From UBA2357 sp046295975 (lineage in GTDB: Bacteria > Pseudomonadota > Gammaproteobacteria > Burkholderiales > Rhodocyclaceae): a DNA stretch of 64,000 nucleotides. The notes beneath the pieces were generated by a model. That model was not told where the DNA came from. It made no database searches and worked only from the letters and a program-made list of their open reading frames with translations. Shown here piece by piece: positions 45,034-54,483 of this stretch. The stretch is from assembly GCA_046295975.1 (NCBI GenBank), contig JBKBMG010000029.1, positions 5,064 to 69,063 on the forward strand, given 5' to 3'. Each line of letters begins with the position of its first letter. The stretch's first letter is position 1. A program made the position numbers and the translations under genes.

Positions 45034-46589
45034 CAGCGCTTGCTGGTGCCGCCGAGCAAGGAACCGAGCAGGCCGCGCGCGATCTGCCGGCCGATGGAAC
45101 TGCCTATGGTGCGCGTCACGGTCTTGGCCGCGGTCTGCACCAGGCCGTCGCGACGGCCGCCGCGCGGACCGGTGGAACCGAACAGCAGATCGGAGACCGG
45201 ATTGGGCGCGGCGGATTGGGCCGGCTGGCTGCGCGCGCCACGTTCGGCGTCGCGGGCAGCCTGGGCCTCGGCCTTTTCACGGGCGTCCTCGGCGGCGCGG
45301 GCGGCGGCGGTCTCGGCCTGGGCGCGCAGCATTTCGTAAGCGGACTCACGGTCGACCGCCTGTTCGTAATGACCATAGAGCAGCGAGCCGCGCACCACCG
45401 CCTGGCGCTCCTGCGCGGTGAGCGGCCCCAGCCGCGACCCCGGGGCGATGACGAAGGCGCGCTCGACGACTTCCGGCCGCCCCTTGTCGTCCAGGAAGGA
45501 CACCAGTGCTTCGCCCACGCCCAACTCGGTAATGGCTTCGGCGGCACTGAACGAGGGGTTGGCGCGCAGGGTGTCGGCGGCGGTCTTGACCGCCCGCTGG
45601 TCGCGCGGGGTGAAGGCGCGCAGCGCATGCTGCACGCGGTTGCCGAGCTGGCCGAGGACGCTGTCGGGCACGTCGAGCGGGCTCTGGGTGACGAAGTACA
45701 CGCCCACGCCCTTGGAGCGGATAAGCCGTACCACCTGCTCGACCTTGTCCACCAGCGCCTTGGGGGCGTCGTTGAACAACAGGTGGGCTTCGTCGAAGAA
45801 GAACACCAGTCGGGGCTTGTCCGGATCGCCGATCTCGGGCAACTGCTCGAACAGCTCGGACAGCATCCACAGCAGGAAGGTGGAGTACAGGCGCGGCGAG
45901 TGGAAAAGCTTCTCGGCCGCGAGTACGTTGATCACGCCGTGGCCGTCTGCGTCGGTCTGCATCAGGTCGGCCAGGTCCAGCATGGGTTCGCCGAAGAAGT
46001 GCTCGGCGCCGTCCTGTTCCAGCGTCAGCAGGCCGCGCTGGATCGCACCGATGGAGGCGGCGGAGACGTTGCCGTACTCGGTGGTGAAGCGCCTGGCGTT
46101 CTCGCCGACGAACTGCACCATGGCGCGCAAATCCTTCAGGTCGAGCAGCAGCAGGCCGTTGTCGTCGGCGATCTTGAACACCAGTTGCAGCACGCCGGAC
46201 TGGGTGTCGTTGAGGTTGAGCAGGCGTGCCAGCAGCAGCGGCCCCATGTCCGAGATCGTGGCCCGCACCGGATGGCCGAGTTCGCCATAGACGTCCCAGA
46301 ACACCACGCTGTTGGCGCGCGCGTCGAAGTGATCGATGCCGATGGCGGCAAGCCGCTGCATCAGCCGTTCCGACGCCGTTCCCGCTGCCGCCACGCCCGA
46401 CAGATCGCCCTTGATGTCGGCAACGAACACCGGTACGCCCGCCTGGGCGAAGGACTCGGCCATCTTCTGCAGCGTCACCGTCTTGCCGGTGCCGGTGGCG
46501 CCGGTGATCAGGCCGTGGCGGTTGGCCAGGCGGGGCAGCAGATGCAGTTCCTTGTCCTGGGTCTTGGCGATCAGCATGGGTTGGCTCAT
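45033..46589 (-). CDS. HerA-like helicase/ATPase (DUF853)
   Basis: A 518-residue P-loop ATPase of the HerA-FtsK superfamily (DUF853). Walker A is GATGTGKT (30-37), Walker B is LVFFFDEAHLL, followed by a VTQSP sensor stretch. The C-terminal 100 residues are Ala/Arg/Gly rich (AEDAREKAEAQAARDAERG) and end in GSSIGRQIARGLLGSLLGG. The start at 46589 gives the conserved MSQPMLIAKTQDKE opening; a longer frame is out of family. First gene of a three-gene operon. Proposed to remodel DNA or protein, with no defined partner nuclease here. Confidence 0.9.
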   Translation of the reverse strand: MSQPMLIAKTQDKELHLLPRLANRHGLITGATGTGKTVTLQKMAESFAQAGVPVFVADIKGDLSGVAAAGTASERLMQRLAAIGIDHFDARANSVVFWDVYGELGHPVRATISDMGPLLLARLLNLNDTQSGVLQLVFKIADDNGLLLLDLKDLRAMVQFVGENARRFTTEYGNVSAASIGAIQRGLLTLEQDGAEHFFGEPMLDLADLMQTDADGHGVINVLAAEKLFHSPRLYSTFLLWMLSELFEQLPEIGDPDKPRLVFFFDEAHLLFNDAPKALVDKVEQVVRLIRSKGVGVYFVTQSPLDVPDSVLGQLGNRVQHALRAFTPRDQRAVKTAADTLRANPSFSAAEAITELGVGEALVSFLDDKGRPEVVERAFVIAPGSRLGPLTAQERQAVVRGSLLYGHYEQAVDRESAYEMLRAQAETAAARAAEDAREKAEAQAARDAERGARSQPAQSAAPNPVSDLLFGSTGPRGGRRDGLVQTAAKTVTRTIGSSIGRQIARGLLGSLLGGTSKR

Positions 46590-46650
46590 GGCGTGGATTC
46601 CGGCGCGGGTGGCAAAGATCGCGAGTGTACTGCGCGCGTGAGCGCTTGGA

Positions 46651-47295
46651 TCAACGTCCGTGGGCGAAGTCACAGACCGACACACAGCGCTCGTAGGGTG
46701 TGCGGCAGGTCGTGCAGTCCACTCCGCCACAGCTACGCCGCTGGCAACTCAGCAAGGTGTCGCCGCAGGCGCGGGCGCAGCTGTTCCAGGCGTCCTGGCC
46801 GGGCAGGGGGGCGATGAGCGAGGGGTGGGCGCGGGCGTCGGCCAGACATCCGGGCAGATCGATGGCGCGCGGCGGGCCGACTTCGCGCCAGTCGTCCGGG
46901 GTGATCGGCAATTCGGCCTGGAGCGAGGCGACCTCGGTGGTGGCGAGCAGGCCGGAACGCAGCAGGGTTTCCAGCGCCTGGCAGTCGGCGCGGCGATCCG
47001 CGTCGGGGGTGCGCAGTACGGTTGCCGCCCGGGCGTGGGCGCATTCATGGGCGTACAGGAACAGCCGCGCCCGCTCGGTCAGGCCGGGTGCTCGCGCAGG
47101 GTTGTAGCGAATCACCGGACGGGCATGCTCCAGCCGACGCTCGAAAGCGGTGGCGAGGCGGTCGTCGAGCATGCTGGCGACCGGTTCGCCGTCGCCGCCG
47201 ATGCAGCCGTGATAGGTGGTGACCGACTGGGCCTGCGCCGGCAGCGGCTGGAACAGCGCGGCGAGCATGAAAGCGAACAGAACGACGAACGGCAT
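46651..47295 (-). CDS. Secreted cysteine-rich protein with HECAH motif
   Basis: A 214-residue exported protein: signal peptide 1-22 ending QAQ, then a domain with the zinc-metallopeptidase-like HECAH at 83-87 (YAHECAHA). The last 55 residues are rich in cysteines (CARACGDTLLSCQRRSC, CTTCRTPYERC), probably several disulphides. I do not recognise a named family. If HECAH is a gluzincin-type HExxH, it could be a periplasmic protease, but the third ligand cannot be placed. Single gene between the HerA-like ATPase and yebC. Confidence 0.68.
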   Translation of the reverse strand: MPFVVLFAFMLAALFQPLPAQAQSVTTYHGCIGGDGEPVASMLDDRLATAFERRLEHARPVIRYNPARAPGLTERARLFLYAHECAHARAATVLRTPDADRRADCQALETLLRSGLLATTEVASLQAELPITPDDWREVGPPRAIDLPGCLADARAHPSLIAPLPGQDAWNSCARACGDTLLSCQRRSCGGVDCTTCRTPYERCVSVCDFAHGR

Positions 47296-47528
47296 GCGGG
47301 ACTCCGGTCGATGCGGAAGGAATGGTGCGGACGGCAGCGGGATGTGTGCCGTTCATGATAGGCGAGAATGGCCGAGACCGGTAACGCAGCTGCGCTGCCG
47401 CACCGCCCGACGGGCGTCGTATGTGGCACCGCGCGTGGCGTCACTCGTGCGCGGTGGGCGCCTGCCCCGGCCAACGGGGCGGGAGTATAATGCGCACTTT
47501 TTCAATCGCGCAGTACGTCGAGGTTCTT

Positions 47529-48254
47529 ATGGCGGGTCATTCCAAATGGGCCAACATCCAGCACCGCAAGGGTCGCCAGGATGCCAAACGCGGCAAGGTA
47601 TTCACCAAACTGATCAAGGAAATCACGGTTGCCGCCCGGATGGGGGGCGGAGATCCCAACTTCAACCCGCGCCTGCGCCTGGCGGTGGATAACGCCAAGG
47701 GCGAGAACATGCCGGGCGAGAACATCGAGCGTGCGATCAAGCGCGGCACCGGTGAGCTCGAAGGCGTCAGCTACGAGGAAGCCCGCTACGAGGGCTACGG
47801 CATTGGCGGCGCGGCGGTGATGGTCGATTGTCTGACCGACAACAAGACCCGTACCGTGGCGGACGTGCGCCATGCCTTCTCCAAGTACGGCGGCAACATG
47901 GGCACCGACGGGTGCGTGGCCTTTCAGTTCAAGCACTGCGGACAGCTCATGTTCGCCCCCGGCACCGATGAGGACGCGCTGATGGAAGCGGCCCTGGAGT
48001 CGGGTGCGGAGGACGTGGTAAGCAACGAGGATGGGTCGGTCGAGGTGTTGACCGCCCCCTATGAGTACAGTGCCGTCAAGGAGGCGCTGGAAAAGGCGGG
48101 TTTCAAGGCCGAATTTGGCGAGGTCTCGATGAAGCCGCTGAACGAGACCGAACTCGAGGGCGACGACGCGGTACGCATGCAGAAGTTGCTCGACGCCCTC
48201 GAGAGCTTGGACGACGTCCAGCAGGTATATACCTCGGCGGTGTTCGACGAGTAA
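47529..48254 (+). CDS. yebC: YebC/PmpR-family DNA-binding regulator
   Basis: A 241-residue YebC protein, now often described as a translation factor for polyproline stretches as well as a DNA-binding regulator. The invariant start is MAGHSKWANIQHRKGRQD, and GGxLG-like blocks follow. The ATG at 47529 has an AGGTTCTT-type, fairly weak site. In many Betaproteobacteria the next genes are ruvC-ruvA-ruvB; here ruvC lies 1.7 kb further on with two unrelated genes between. Confidence 0.95.
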   Translation: MAGHSKWANIQHRKGRQDAKRGKVFTKLIKEITVAARMGGGDPNFNPRLRLAVDNAKGENMPGENIERAIKRGTGELEGVSYEEARYEGYGIGGAAVMVDCLTDNKTRTVADVRHAFSKYGGNMGTDGCVAFQFKHCGQLMFAPGTDEDALMEAALESGAEDVVSNEDGSVEVLTAPYEYSAVKEALEKAGFKAEFGEVSMKPLNETELEGDDAVRMQKLLDALESLDDVQQVYTSAVFDE

Positions 48255-48291
48255 GCCCGGCCGGTTCCGCGCTGCCCAGCCTGCGCTTCCC

Positions 48292-49158
48292 GTGCGGCGA
48301 TCCGCCATGCCCTTTCTCTTCGTGCTGTTGTGGAGCACGGGCTTTCTAGGCGCGAAGTTCGGGCTGCCCTACGCCGAACCGCTCACCTTCCTGTCCATCC
48401 GCTACGCCCTGGTGATTGCGCTGATGGCTTGCGTGGCGCTCGCGATGCGCGCACCGTGGCCGCGCGACTGGCGGCAGGTGGTGCATATCGGGGTGACCGG
48501 CGTGCTGGTGCACGCGATCTACCTGGGCGGCGTGTTCGTTGCCATCCATCAGGGTTTGCCTGCCGGACTGGCCGCCCTGGTGGTGGGCATGCAACCATTG
48601 CTCACCGCGCTGGGGGCCGGCTGGCTGCTGGGGGAGCGGGTCAGTCGCTGGCAGTGGCTGGGGTTGGCGCTGGGTTTCGTCGGGGTGGTGATGGTGGTCG
48701 CGCACAAGACTGGCGCAGGCGACATTCCCGCCGAACGCCTGGTCGCCATGGTGTTGCCGGTGGTGGTGGCGCTGTGTTCGATCACCCTGGGTACGCTGTA
48801 CCAGAAGCGCCACTGCGCCGCATTCGATCTGCGCACCGGATCAGTTATCCAGTTCGTGCCCAGCCTGGTCCTGAGCGCTGCCGCCGCTGCGGCATTCGAG
48901 ACCATGGAGGTGCAATGGAGCGGCGAGTTCGTCTTTGCACTCGGCTGGCTGGTGCTGGTGCTCTCCCTGGGCGCGATCAGTCTGCTCAACCTGCTCATTC
49001 GCAGCGGCAGCGCGGTAAACGTCGCCAGCCTGTTCTACCTCACGCCTCCCACCACGGCGCTGTTCGCCTGGCTGATGTTCGGCGAAACCCTCACCGGCCT
49101 CGCCCTGCTCGGCATGGTGGTGGCGGTGCTGGGGGTCTGGCTGGCGCGCAAGCGTTGA
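48292..49158 (+). CDS. EamA/DMT-family transporter
   Basis: A 288-residue membrane protein with two EamA repeats and about ten hydrophobic helices; SIRYALVIALMA and LGTLYQKRHCAAFD are family features. Probably exports a small metabolite. The start is either GTG at 48292 or ATG at 48307, both close to the yebC stop, so it may share its transcript. Substrate unknown. Confidence 0.87.
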   Translation: MRRSAMPFLFVLLWSTGFLGAKFGLPYAEPLTFLSIRYALVIALMACVALAMRAPWPRDWRQVVHIGVTGVLVHAIYLGGVFVAIHQGLPAGLAALVVGMQPLLTALGAGWLLGERVSRWQWLGLALGFVGVVMVVAHKTGAGDIPAERLVAMVLPVVVALCSITLGTLYQKRHCAAFDLRTGSVIQFVPSLVLSAAAAAAFETMEVQWSGEFVFALGWLVLVLSLGAISLLNLLIRSGSAVNVASLFYLTPPTTALFAWLMFGETLTGLALLGMVVAVLGVWLARKR

Positions 49159-49182
49159 TACGCGCTGTGGCTGCTCGCGTGT

Positions 49183-49755
49183 TCAAGGTTCGTCCATGCG
49201 GAGGCAGGTGACGCGTCTCGTATCCACCGGGATGAAGCGTCCCTCCTTGTTGAAATCGAGTATCCAGGCGAAGTCGACTCCGGTGTCGGCATCAATGGTC
49301 TCGCGACCGTGCAGGCGTCCCACCACGACAAATCGCACGTCGCCTTGATTGCCTTCGAGCTGGCACTGATCCGAGTACAGCAGCAACGGGGCGGGTGGAT
49401 CGCCCGACCACGTCACAAGAACGTGCGGGGGTAGCAGCAAGGTATCGAGGATCCGCTCCCGGCGGGTTCGCTCCCCCACGATTTCCTGCGAGCCGGTGAT
49501 GGCCAGAATGTAGCGATCACCACATTCCAGGGTGACGCGCGAGGTCGGCGTGCCATCGGGAAGCGTGCCGCCCATCTCACCGCCGATGAAGACGCAGGAG
49601 AGCTCGGGGCTGATGCGAGCCGGCGGCGCGGATGTAAGAAACTCTCTCCCAATCAGAGATTTGGCTTCGTCCTCGGGCTTTGTCTCGCCTGCGGTTGCGA
49701 CAAGCGCGGTGACCGCAAGAATCAGCGCGCCCAGCGCACGTCCGAGACCGCTCAT
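49183..49755 (-). CDS. Hypothetical secreted protein
   Basis: A 190-residue protein with a signal peptide (residues 1-23, ending ATAG). The mature part has a few cysteines (ELSCVFIGG, LECGDRY, DQCQLEG) and no motif I recognise. It may be an envelope or secreted protein of about 18 kDa. Single gene on its strand, convergent with the EamA gene. Its composition is close to the neighbours, so there is no sign of transfer. Confidence 0.6.
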   Translation of the reverse strand: MSGLGRALGALILAVTALVATAGETKPEDEAKSLIGREFLTSAPPARISPELSCVFIGGEMGGTLPDGTPTSRVTLECGDRYILAITGSQEIVGERTRRERILDTLLLPPHVLVTWSGDPPAPLLLYSDQCQLEGNQGDVRFVVVGRLHGRETIDADTGVDFAWILDFNKEGRFIPVDTRRVTCLRMDEP

Positions 49756-49922
49756 TCCCTATCCCCCTGGTTGTCCGCGTATGCACGATGAATGGTACCG
49801 CGGCAGGCGACTGTTACATGTAACAGTGTATCTGGCGGGCATCTCATGACGCGTGGAGCCGGTTACAGGTTGCGGCTCGACGGCCCCGCGGCCGTATCGA
49901 TCCGCTACGGTAGAATGGGGCG

Positions 49923-50471
49923 ATGAGTACTGCTTCCAGCACTGTTGCGACGCGCATTCTCGGGTTGGACCCGGGCTTGAGGGTGACCGGGTTCGGGGTG
50001 ATCGACAAACTCGGGACGCAGGTGCGCTATGTGGCGAGTGGCTGCATCAAGACCCGCGACGGGGAGTTGCCGGGGCGGCTTAAAACGCTGCTGGACGGGG
50101 TGCGCGAGGTGATCGGGGCGTACGCGCCGGACCAGGTCGCGGTCGAGAAGGTGTTCGTGAACGTCAATCCCCAGTCCACGCTGCTGCTCGGCCAGGCCCG
50201 CGGCGCGGTGATTTGCGGGGCGGTGGCGTGCGATCTGCCGGTGCTGGAGTACACCGCGCTGCAGGTAAAGCAGGCGGTGGTGGGCTATGGCAAGGCGAGC
50301 AAGGAGCAGGTGCAGCACATGGTGCAACGCCTGCTGCAACTGGAAGGCAGTCCGAGTGCGGATGCCGCGGATGCGCTGGCCTGCGCGATCTGCCACGCCA
50401 ACGGTGGTCACGGCATGCTGGGTGAATTCGGGGCGCGACGGCGTGGGGGGCGGATTCTCGTGGCGCGCTGA
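49923..50471 (+). CDS. ruvC: Crossover junction endodeoxyribonuclease RuvC
   Basis: A 182-residue Holliday-junction resolvase. The RNase-H-like acidic residues are visible: Asp16 in GLDPGLR, a glutamate in VEKVFVN, and aspartates near the C-terminus (SADAADALACA). It cuts junctions processed by RuvAB. The ATG at 49923 is only a few bases after a possible promoter; a TAGAATGGGG stretch precedes it. Unusually, ruvA and ruvB do not follow; an amidoligase gene does. Confidence 0.95.
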   Translation: MSTASSTVATRILGLDPGLRVTGFGVIDKLGTQVRYVASGCIKTRDGELPGRLKTLLDGVREVIGAYAPDQVAVEKVFVNVNPQSTLLLGQARGAVICGAVACDLPVLEYTALQVKQAVVGYGKASKEQVQHMVQRLLQLEGSPSADAADALACAICHANGGHGMLGEFGARRRGGRILVAR

Positions 50472-50527
50472 GATTGGACGTCCCCCGCACGAGCCGCGTG
50501 TGCGGGGGACTCAGGGAGACAAGCGAC

Positions 50528-51553
50528 ATGGCAGACGAGTCGATACGGCCACCGGACGGCGAGCCAGGACAGTACCTGAAGATGCCGCCCTGGCTGGACA
50601 CCGAGACCGGGGCGCGGCGGCGGGTCGGGGTGGAGCTGGAAATGAACGGCTTGACCCTGGACGACGTGGCGGCGCGGCTTGCGCGCTTCGTCGGCGGGCA
50701 GGCCGTTGCGGTCGGGCGCTACGAGCGGGCGATCAAAGGGGATCCGGCGGGTGACTGGATCGTCGAGCTCGATTTTGCACTGCTCAAGCGCCTTGGCCGC
50801 GAAACGTACGAAGATGATGGTCTGGCCGGAGAGCTGGGGCGCTCCGCCGAGGAGGCGCTGGCGTGGGCGGCGGAGCAGGTGGTGCCAGTGGAAGTGGTCA
50901 GTCCGCCGTTGCCGCTTGCGCGTCTGGCGCAGGTGGAGGCGCTGATCGAGATGTTGCGCGAGGCAGGCGCCCAAGGATCTTCAGCCAGTCTGGTCAACGC
51001 CTTTGGGATGCAGTTCAATCCGGAAGTGCCTAGCCGCTCGCCTCGGGTGCTCGCAGCCTGCTTGAAGGCCTTTCTGTGCCTCTACGACTGGTTGTTCGCG
51101 CGTGCCGACATCGATGTGTCGCGGCGGCTGACGAGCTACGTCGATCCGTTCCCGCTCGACTATGTGCGCAAGGTCGTCGCGCCTGGCTACTGGCCCGACC
51201 TGCCGGTGCTGATTGACGACTATCTCGCCGACAACCCCACCCGCAACCGCGCCCTGGACATGCTGCCGTTGTTTGCCGAGCTCGACGGCGCGCGGGTGCG
51301 GGCGGTGGTCGACGACGAACTGGTCAAGGCGCGTCCGACTTTTCATTATCGCTTGCCCGATTGCGAGATCCATCGAGCGGACTGGGGACTGCACGTGGCC
51401 TGGAACGATTGGGTGGAGGTGGAGCGGCTCGCAGCCGACGAGGTCCGGCTCGCCGCCTGCTGTGCGGCCTACTCCTCGTTCCTCGATCAGCCGTTGGAGC
51501 GCTGGCTGGGTGACTGGAAGGCGGAGCTCGAGCGCCACTGGCTGACCAGTTGA
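50528..51553 (+). CDS. Amidoligase family protein (Amidoligase_2)
   Basis: A 341-residue protein of the GS-like amidoligase family, which forms ATP-dependent amide bonds to make small peptides or modify proteins. The glutamine-synthetase-like opening RRVGVELEMNGLTLD has the metal-binding glutamates (GVELEMN), and later FGMQFNPEVPS and the HYRLPDCEI block fit. These genes are nearly always next to a glutamine amidotransferase of the GAT family; none is present here. It lies 57 bases after ruvC and may share its transcript. Substrate unknown. Confidence 0.85.
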   Translation: MADESIRPPDGEPGQYLKMPPWLDTETGARRRVGVELEMNGLTLDDVAARLARFVGGQAVAVGRYERAIKGDPAGDWIVELDFALLKRLGRETYEDDGLAGELGRSAEEALAWAAEQVVPVEVVSPPLPLARLAQVEALIEMLREAGAQGSSASLVNAFGMQFNPEVPSRSPRVLAACLKAFLCLYDWLFARADIDVSRRLTSYVDPFPLDYVRKVVAPGYWPDLPVLIDDYLADNPTRNRALDMLPLFAELDGARVRAVVDDELVKARPTFHYRLPDCEIHRADWGLHVAWNDWVEVERLAADEVRLAACCAAYSSFLDQPLERWLGDWKAELERHWLTS

Positions 51554-51709
51554 TGAACGTGCCGGTTGCTTGCCGGCGCTGCTGGCCCCAGAGGCACGGT
51601 CGGGCTGGCGCTCGTCCGGAGCACGCGCAAAGTGGTGGCGTACGGTGCAAATGACGCGATGAAAGCGGTGTGGCGAGCGGTATGCGCAGCCGCTGCGTTC
51701 GCTGGGCGC

Positions 51710-52618
51710 TCAGTCTTCCCTCGGTGCGTTGCCGCCGCACCTGGATAGCCATTCCACCAGGGCGCGCGCATGCCGCGACAGGCGTGCGGGATCGCGCACG
51801 CAGAGGCGCAGGTCGCGCATCGCCCAGGCTTCGTCGAGCTCGGCGATGGCAACGTGGCTGGCCTGGGGGTGTGCCGTGACCGCCGAGCGCGGCACCATGC
51901 TCAATCCCACACCGGCAGCCACCATGCGCAAGATGGCGTGGAAGCCCAGCACCTGGATGCGCACATCCAGGCGTACCCCTGCGTCGGCGGCGACGTTCAT
52001 CAGAAAGGTGTGGATCGCGCTGCCTGCGTTCAGGCTGATGAAGGCCTGGTCGGCGACCTCGGCGAAGCGCAGACGTCCCGCTTCGGCCAGCGCATGGTTG
52101 GGCGGCAGCACCAGCACCAGCCGGTCGTGGCGGTAGGGCAACAAGGTGAGGACGGAGTCGGCCACATCACCGGCGACCACGCCGACCTCCGCCTCGCCTG
52201 CGGCGATGGCGCGCACGATATCCGGGCTGGAGCGTTCCCGGAGCGATACCCGCAACTGCGGATGCGCGAGCAGGAAACCGGCCAGGTCGTCCGGCAAAAA
52301 GGAGTTGGTGGCATTGGTGTTCGCATGCAGGCTGACCTGGGCGCGCACGCCGCTGGCGAAGGGGGCGAGGTCCGCATGGATTTGTTCGACACGGGCGAAC
52401 AGTTCACGTGCATGGGAGAGCAGCAGTTCGCCTGCTCGGGTAAGCCGCAAGCCCCGCGCGTGGCGCTCGAAGAGCGCTGCTCCGAGCGCGTCCTCCAGCC
52501 GCTTCAGCCGATGGCTGGCCGATGAAGGGGCGAGGTGACAGCGTTCGGCGGCGCGGGTGAGATTGCCGCTGTCGGCCGCAGCCACGAATAGCCGGAGTTC
52601 CTCGAGATCGTAGCGCAT
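51710..52618 (-). CDS. LysR-family transcriptional regulator
   Basis: A 302-residue LysR-type regulator with an N-terminal HTH (LTRAAERCHLAPSSASHRLKRLEDALG, about 18-42) and a typical effector-binding domain. The ATG at 52618 gives the standard MRYDLEELRLFV start; an upstream frame has no family match. It is divergent from the EamA transporter at 52729 with a 110-base gap, so it may regulate that exporter. No operator was assigned. Confidence 0.85.
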   Translation of the reverse strand: MRYDLEELRLFVAAADSGNLTRAAERCHLAPSSASHRLKRLEDALGAALFERHARGLRLTRAGELLLSHARELFARVEQIHADLAPFASGVRAQVSLHANTNATNSFLPDDLAGFLLAHPQLRVSLRERSSPDIVRAIAAGEAEVGVVAGDVADSVLTLLPYRHDRLVLVLPPNHALAEAGRLRFAEVADQAFISLNAGSAIHTFLMNVAADAGVRLDVRIQVLGFHAILRMVAAGVGLSMVPRSAVTAHPQASHVAIAELDEAWAMRDLRLCVRDPARLSRHARALVEWLSRCGGNAPRED

Positions 52619-52728
52619 GGCAGTAGTGTTCGATTTTTTCGAATGCTCGGCTGCAATCATAGCAATTGTGGTCGGCCCCGCGCGCTGGCCTAATCGACGA
52701 ATCTGAGATCGTTTGCAGGGAGGGCGTG

Positions 52729-53637
52729 GTGCAGGCAGGTGCAGGCTTGGGGCTGGCGTTCGCGGTGTTGGGTGCGATCGGGTTTTCGTTCAAGGCGATT
52801 CTGGTGAAGCTTGCCTATCGCTATGGCGTGGATGCCGAGACGCTGCTGGCCTTGCGCATGGCGTTTTCGCTGCCGTTCTTCGTCGTCCTCGGGGTGCTTG
52901 CCGGGCGGCGTGCCAGCCAGCCGATGGCGCGGGCCGACTGGCTGTGGATGCTGGGCCTGGGCTTTTTCGGCTACTACCTCGCCAGCTATCTCGACTTTCT
53001 CGGTTTGAAGTACATATCGGCTGGTCTGGAGCGTTTGATCCTGTTCTCCTACCCCACCATCGTGATCGTGTTGTCGGCGCTGTTCCTGGCCAAGCCGATC
53101 ACCCGCCGCACGCTGGTGGCGCTGGGGCTGTGCTATCTCGGCATCGGCCTGGCCGTGGGTCACGACTTGTCGATGGCCGGCGAGACCCGCGAGGTGATGC
53201 TCGGCAGCCTGCTGGTGTTTGGCAGTGCGCTGTCCTACGCGCTGTACCTGATGGGCAATGGCGTGGTGGTGGGCAGGCTGGGGTCGATGCGGGTGACGGC
53301 GATCGCCACCGCGATTGCCTGTGTGCTGTGCATCGCACAGTTTGTGCTGATGCGCCCGCTGACGGCGCTGGTTCAGCCGTGGCAGGTGTACGGCCTGTCG
53401 TTGGCGATGGCGGTGTTCGCCACGGTGGCGCCGGTGTGGTTTGTCTCCGAGGCGATCCGGCGGCTCGGGGCCGGGCCGGTATCGCTGACCGGCACGCTTG
53501 GCCCGGTGGTGACGATAGGCCTGGGGTGGCTGATGCTGGATGAGCGCATCGGGTTGGCGCAGACCGTGGGGGCGGTGATGGTGATCGGCGGTGTGCTGGT
53601 GATGGCCCGGTGGCCGCGCAAGGCCACCGGGGCGTGA
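52729..53637 (+). CDS. EamA/DMT-family transporter
   Basis: A 302-residue protein of two EamA repeats with about ten transmembrane helices, and the family segments LRMAFSLPFFVVLGVL and LIFSYPTIVIVLSALFL (the latter as GLERLILFSYPTIVIV). I chose the GTG at 52729 because GGAGG lies 5 bases upstream; the GTG three bases earlier is too close. It may export an amino acid or other metabolite in response to the divergent LysR protein. Confidence 0.87.
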   Translation: MQAGAGLGLAFAVLGAIGFSFKAILVKLAYRYGVDAETLLALRMAFSLPFFVVLGVLAGRRASQPMARADWLWMLGLGFFGYYLASYLDFLGLKYISAGLERLILFSYPTIVIVLSALFLAKPITRRTLVALGLCYLGIGLAVGHDLSMAGETREVMLGSLLVFGSALSYALYLMGNGVVVGRLGSMRVTAIATAIACVLCIAQFVLMRPLTALVQPWQVYGLSLAMAVFATVAPVWFVSEAIRRLGAGPVSLTGTLGPVVTIGLGWLMLDERIGLAQTVGAVMVIGGVLVMARWPRKATGA

Positions 53638-53643
53638 TGCGCG

Positions 53644-54483
53644 TCAGTCCGGCACGAAGCCAAGCCGGCGGCAGATTTCCAGCGTAGGTCCGGCCTGGTT
53701 CATGCTGTAGAAGTGCAGGCCGGGTGCGCCGGCTTCGAGCAGGCGGGCGCACAAGTCGGTGACGACGTCGAAGCCGAAGGCGCGAATCGACTCGGCGTCG
53801 TCGCCGAAGCTCTCGAACTTCTTGCGCATCCAGCGTGGCAATTCGGCACCGCAGGTGTCGGAGAAGCGCGCCAGCTTGCTGAAGCTGGTGATCGGCATGA
53901 TGCCGGGAATGATTGGAACGTCCACCCCGAGCGCGCGCACTTGATCGACGAAATGGCGATAGGCGTCGAGGTTGTAGAAGTACTGGGTGATCGCCGAATC
54001 GGCGCCGGCCTCGATCTTGCGCTTGAAGGCGAGCAAATCGTCACGCGGACTGCGCGCCTGGGGATGCCATTCCGGATAGGCGGCCACCTCGATGTGGAAA
54101 TGGTCACCCGTCTCGGCGCGGATGAATGCCACCAGTTCGTTGGCGTAGCGGAACTCGCCGACACCGAACGCCCCCGATGGGAGATCCCCGCGCAGTGCGA
54201 CGATGCGGCGGACCCCCGCGTCGCGGAAGGTGGTGAGGATGTCGCGGATGCGCTCACGAGTGGCGCCCACGCAGGTCAGGTGCGGGCAGGCGGCCAGGCC
54301 CTCGGCAGCGATCTCGGCAACGGTGGCGAAGGTGCGTTCCTGGGTGGAGCCGCCGGCACCATAGGTGACCGAGAAAAAGGTGGGGTCGAGCACCGCCAGT
54401 CGGGCGCGCACCGCGCGCAGCTTGTCCGCGCCGTCGGCCATCTGTGGGGGGAAGAACTCGACCGAGAGTTCAGCTTTATTCAT
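53644..54483 (-). CDS. metF: 5,10-methylenetetrahydrofolate reductase
   Basis: A 279-residue FAD-dependent TIM-barrel enzyme making 5-methyl-THF for homocysteine remethylation. It has the start LSVEFFPPQ, then SVTYGAGGST and ALRGDLP with the catalytic residues of MetF. Its ATG lies inside the end of the upstream S4-domain gene (overlap of eight bases), so it is translationally coupled to it and probably transcribed from the riboswitch-controlled ahcY promoter. Length matches bacterial MetF. Confidence 0.95.
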   Translation of the reverse strand: MNKAELSVEFFPPQMADGADKLRAVRARLAVLDPTFFSVTYGAGGSTQERTFATVAEIAAEGLAACPHLTCVGATRERIRDILTTFRDAGVRRIVALRGDLPSGAFGVGEFRYANELVAFIRAETGDHFHIEVAAYPEWHPQARSPRDDLLAFKRKIEAGADSAITQYFYNLDAYRHFVDQVRALGVDVPIIPGIMPITSFSKLARFSDTCGAELPRWMRKKFESFGDDAESIRAFGFDVVTDLCARLLEAGAPGLHFYSMNQAGPTLEICRRLGFVPD

